Shown here one piece after another: positions 62,213 to 64,000 of a stretch of DNA of 64,000 nucleotides. A program made the translations under genes and the position numbers. This stretch comes from Brevipalpus yothersi (Eukaryota; Arthropoda; Arachnida; Trombidiformes; Tenuipalpidae), in assembly GCA_003956705.1 (NCBI GenBank), contig QZCP01000312.1, positions 88,098 to 152,097 of the forward strand. Reading direction: 5' to 3'. The notes below the pieces were generated by a model, which was not told where the DNA came from, searched no databases, and saw nothing but the letters and a program-made list of their open reading frames with translations. Within the stretch, counting starts at the first letter, position 1; each line of letters begins with the position of its first letter.

Positions 62213-64000
62213 ATCTATCTAGGTTTATTGGCTTCACAAGTCAAGATTTTGAATTATTAATACTTCTTAGAGAGAGAGAGAGAGAGAGGTGTTTTTGATG
62301 ATGGGAAAATGTTATAAAGTTAAGGAGAAGTTTCTCCTTTTCTCGGTCATTTTGTGACGATTTGCTGTTACCGAAAGAATCAGCCAATTTAATTTAATTG
62401 ATTCTAACCTTTTATTTTCTAAAATCAGATGATGGTGAAAGAAAATGGCTGCAGAATTTTGGCTTAGCTTTTCGATAGAATATTCTAACTTTTTTCGCGG
62501 CAAGATGTATGTGTGTGTGTGTAGCATGAAAGCAAAAGTGAAGTGTTAGTTAGTGGAAGTTACCATGAAGCTGGGAAGCTGAGGCCATTCTTAAACCATT
62601 CTGAGGAATCATCAATTGTGATGGGAAAATGAGATTTTTTTTTCACTGTAATTCAGATGAAAATTTTTACGAGGTAGGAGTGAAGTATCACGCTCTGAAA
62701 AGGGTTTCCCGTGAAACATGGAATATGCCACCCTGTTGAACTATGCGAATTGTGAAATTCCTGAAACTTTTCAAAATTAACATGGTGTTAAAAGCACATA
62801 CATCTGGTAAGATGGTGAGTGAGTTTTTTCTCTCTCCATGCTAAGTGAATTTTATGATACTTTCACTCAACCTCAGCCATGACCTTATGAGTTTGAATGG
62901 TGCATATATAAAAAAACATCATTAGCAGACTATTTATTAATAATATTCGCTAGAAAATTTTGAAATAAGCCGAGCAGAAAAGCTTGCCTGCAAGCAGATG
63001 ATGCATACATGATTTCATGAGTTCGGAAAATATGAACGAAAAATTCAGAAAACAAATAATAATAGTGATGTGAAAATTGAACTGTATCCACATGAGAATA
63101 GAATTCGAATCTTAATTTCATTATCTAACTCATTGATTTGATTCACGATCTCAATTTTGAGCTGGGAATGCTGATCGTTTTTGGATTCCATCAAATCATC
63201 AATTCATAGTGAAAAGCAGAGGAAAAAAGAGAAAGAAAGTCAGCTAGAGGAAACAAGTGAATAAATTTTCATGAATGTAAAATGATATCAAGTACACCTG
63301 TGTACCTGGAAGGGCCAAAGTGAAAGTGAGTAACTTGATTCTAGTAATTGACTATGATTACAAGTAGATTATATCTATGATGGGAGCTAGCTCATGGGTG
63401 AAGAGGAATGAAAGTGAATTTCCCAGTCCAGCAGAGTAATTGAAGATAAAAGAGAAAGAGAGAGAGAGAGAGAGCAACAAACCTTGTCCATGGATTGGAT
63501 GAAGAATGCTTAATAACAGTATCAACTACAGAGCATCAGACACACACACACAGCAAGTATCAATTCGAAAGTGATTACATCGCTCATTGTGGGTGTAATT
63601 CAGGAAAGTTTAGGAATAAACAAAAAGACCAGAAAGCTCATTCTTGGTAAATGGCAATATAATGTTAGAAAGTTAATTTGAGTTAGAATGAAGAGAGCAA
63701 GATATGAAAATTGCGCCCATCCAGTAGCTGGGTGAAAGGCTCATCTTATATTATGTTGAAGCAAATTTAGTAGCCTAAATGATGATAACTGGAACGCTGT
63801 TCAGGTAATAATAATATCATGGAAGATGGGAATCTTAGGCCCGGGATCAGTCGTAATAGTTTGAGTGACTCGCCCTCAGTCGTCTACACACATACACATT
63901 CATACTTTTCACTCTCATTTCTCTCTCTCTCCCATAAAACTTGCAAAAAAATTTTTCTTCTTCTACATCTTATGAAAGAGAGAGAGAGAGAGAGAGAGAG

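Larger units (their letters stand above)
59940..64000. other. Microsatellite-rich region, probable upstream introns of coiled-coil gene
   Basis: About 4 kb with no convincing exon. It holds dinucleotide arrays at about 60246-60292 (AG), 60511-60564 (AG), 61051-61101 (CT), 61370-61413 (AG), 62156-62207 (CT), 62270-62287 (AG), 63457-63473 (AG) and 63975-64000 (AG, running off the end). Neighbouring AG and CT arrays are inverted relative to each other and could pair in a transcript. Most open frames are microsatellite translations or shadows. It may contain 5' introns or the promoter of the coiled-coil gene. Confidence 0.6.

Noticed and set aside
1..64000. tRNA, rRNA and CRISPR arrays
   Set aside because: None seen on reading both strands; no cloverleaf with a GGTTCGAATCC-type arm was noticed, and the repeats present are dinucleotide arrays or mobile-element words, not spacer-separated repeats.

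Overview
The window is nuclear DNA from a eukaryote, most likely an arthropod and plausibly a mite. It is AT-rich. Its genes are compact and intron-containing, mostly with introns of 50-100 nt, and all introns inferred here are GT-AG. The proteins are animal ones: a corin-like type II transmembrane protein, NOL10, HOP2/PSMC3IP, MPP-alpha, mitochondrial MnSOD, CDC7, ATP7, mitochondrial GPDH, NIPP1, NCBP3, DCAF17, and a CYP307-like P450 beside cathepsin B. No single sequence fixes the species, so 'mite' is an inference. All exon models were made by eye from reading frame, splice sites and phase; no alignment or transcript was available.

Layout. (1) 1-11.8 kb: one long plus-strand gene for a 998-aa corin-like protein (TM, SEA, Fz, two LDLa, SRCR, trypsin-like), with multi-kb introns holding (CT)n microsatellites. 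All three catalytic residues of its protease domain are replaced. (2) 12.2-29.3 kb: a dense housekeeping block. NOL10(-) and HOP2(+) are divergent; then MPP-alpha(+), MnSOD(-) and CDC7(-); a 72-aa copper chaperone-like gene(+); mitochondrial GPDH(+); and the copper ATPase ATP7(-). The small copper protein reads like a detached ATP7 metal-binding domain and shares an intron position with it. (3) 30.4-46.1 kb: a duplicated accessory cluster in which cathepsin B(-) and a P450(+) alternate. It holds one intact cathepsin B, one 5'-incomplete copy, one relic, two apparently intact P450s and three copies of a P450-upstream block. One unit was rearranged by about 4.5 kb of mobile DNA carrying a broken Helitron Rep gene. 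(4) 48.0-55.0 kb: NIPP1/PPP1R8(+), an F-box/LRR protein(-), NCBP3(-) and DCAF17(-). (5) 55.9-64 kb: the 3' part of a minus-strand gene for a coiled-coil protein I do not recognise, followed by about 4 kb of microsatellite-rich DNA.

Functional links. ATP7 and the small CxxC protein form a possible local copper-handling pair (chaperone and pump). MPP-alpha, MnSOD and GPD2 are all mitochondrial. NIPP1, NCBP3, NOL10 and DCAF17 are nuclear or ubiquitin-related, with no sign of co-transcription. The P450/cathepsin B array is the part under active rearrangement. The most noteworthy observations are the corin pseudoprotease, the likely birth of a free copper-binding domain from ATP7, and the P450/cathepsin B cassette cluster with an orphan P450 upstream block.
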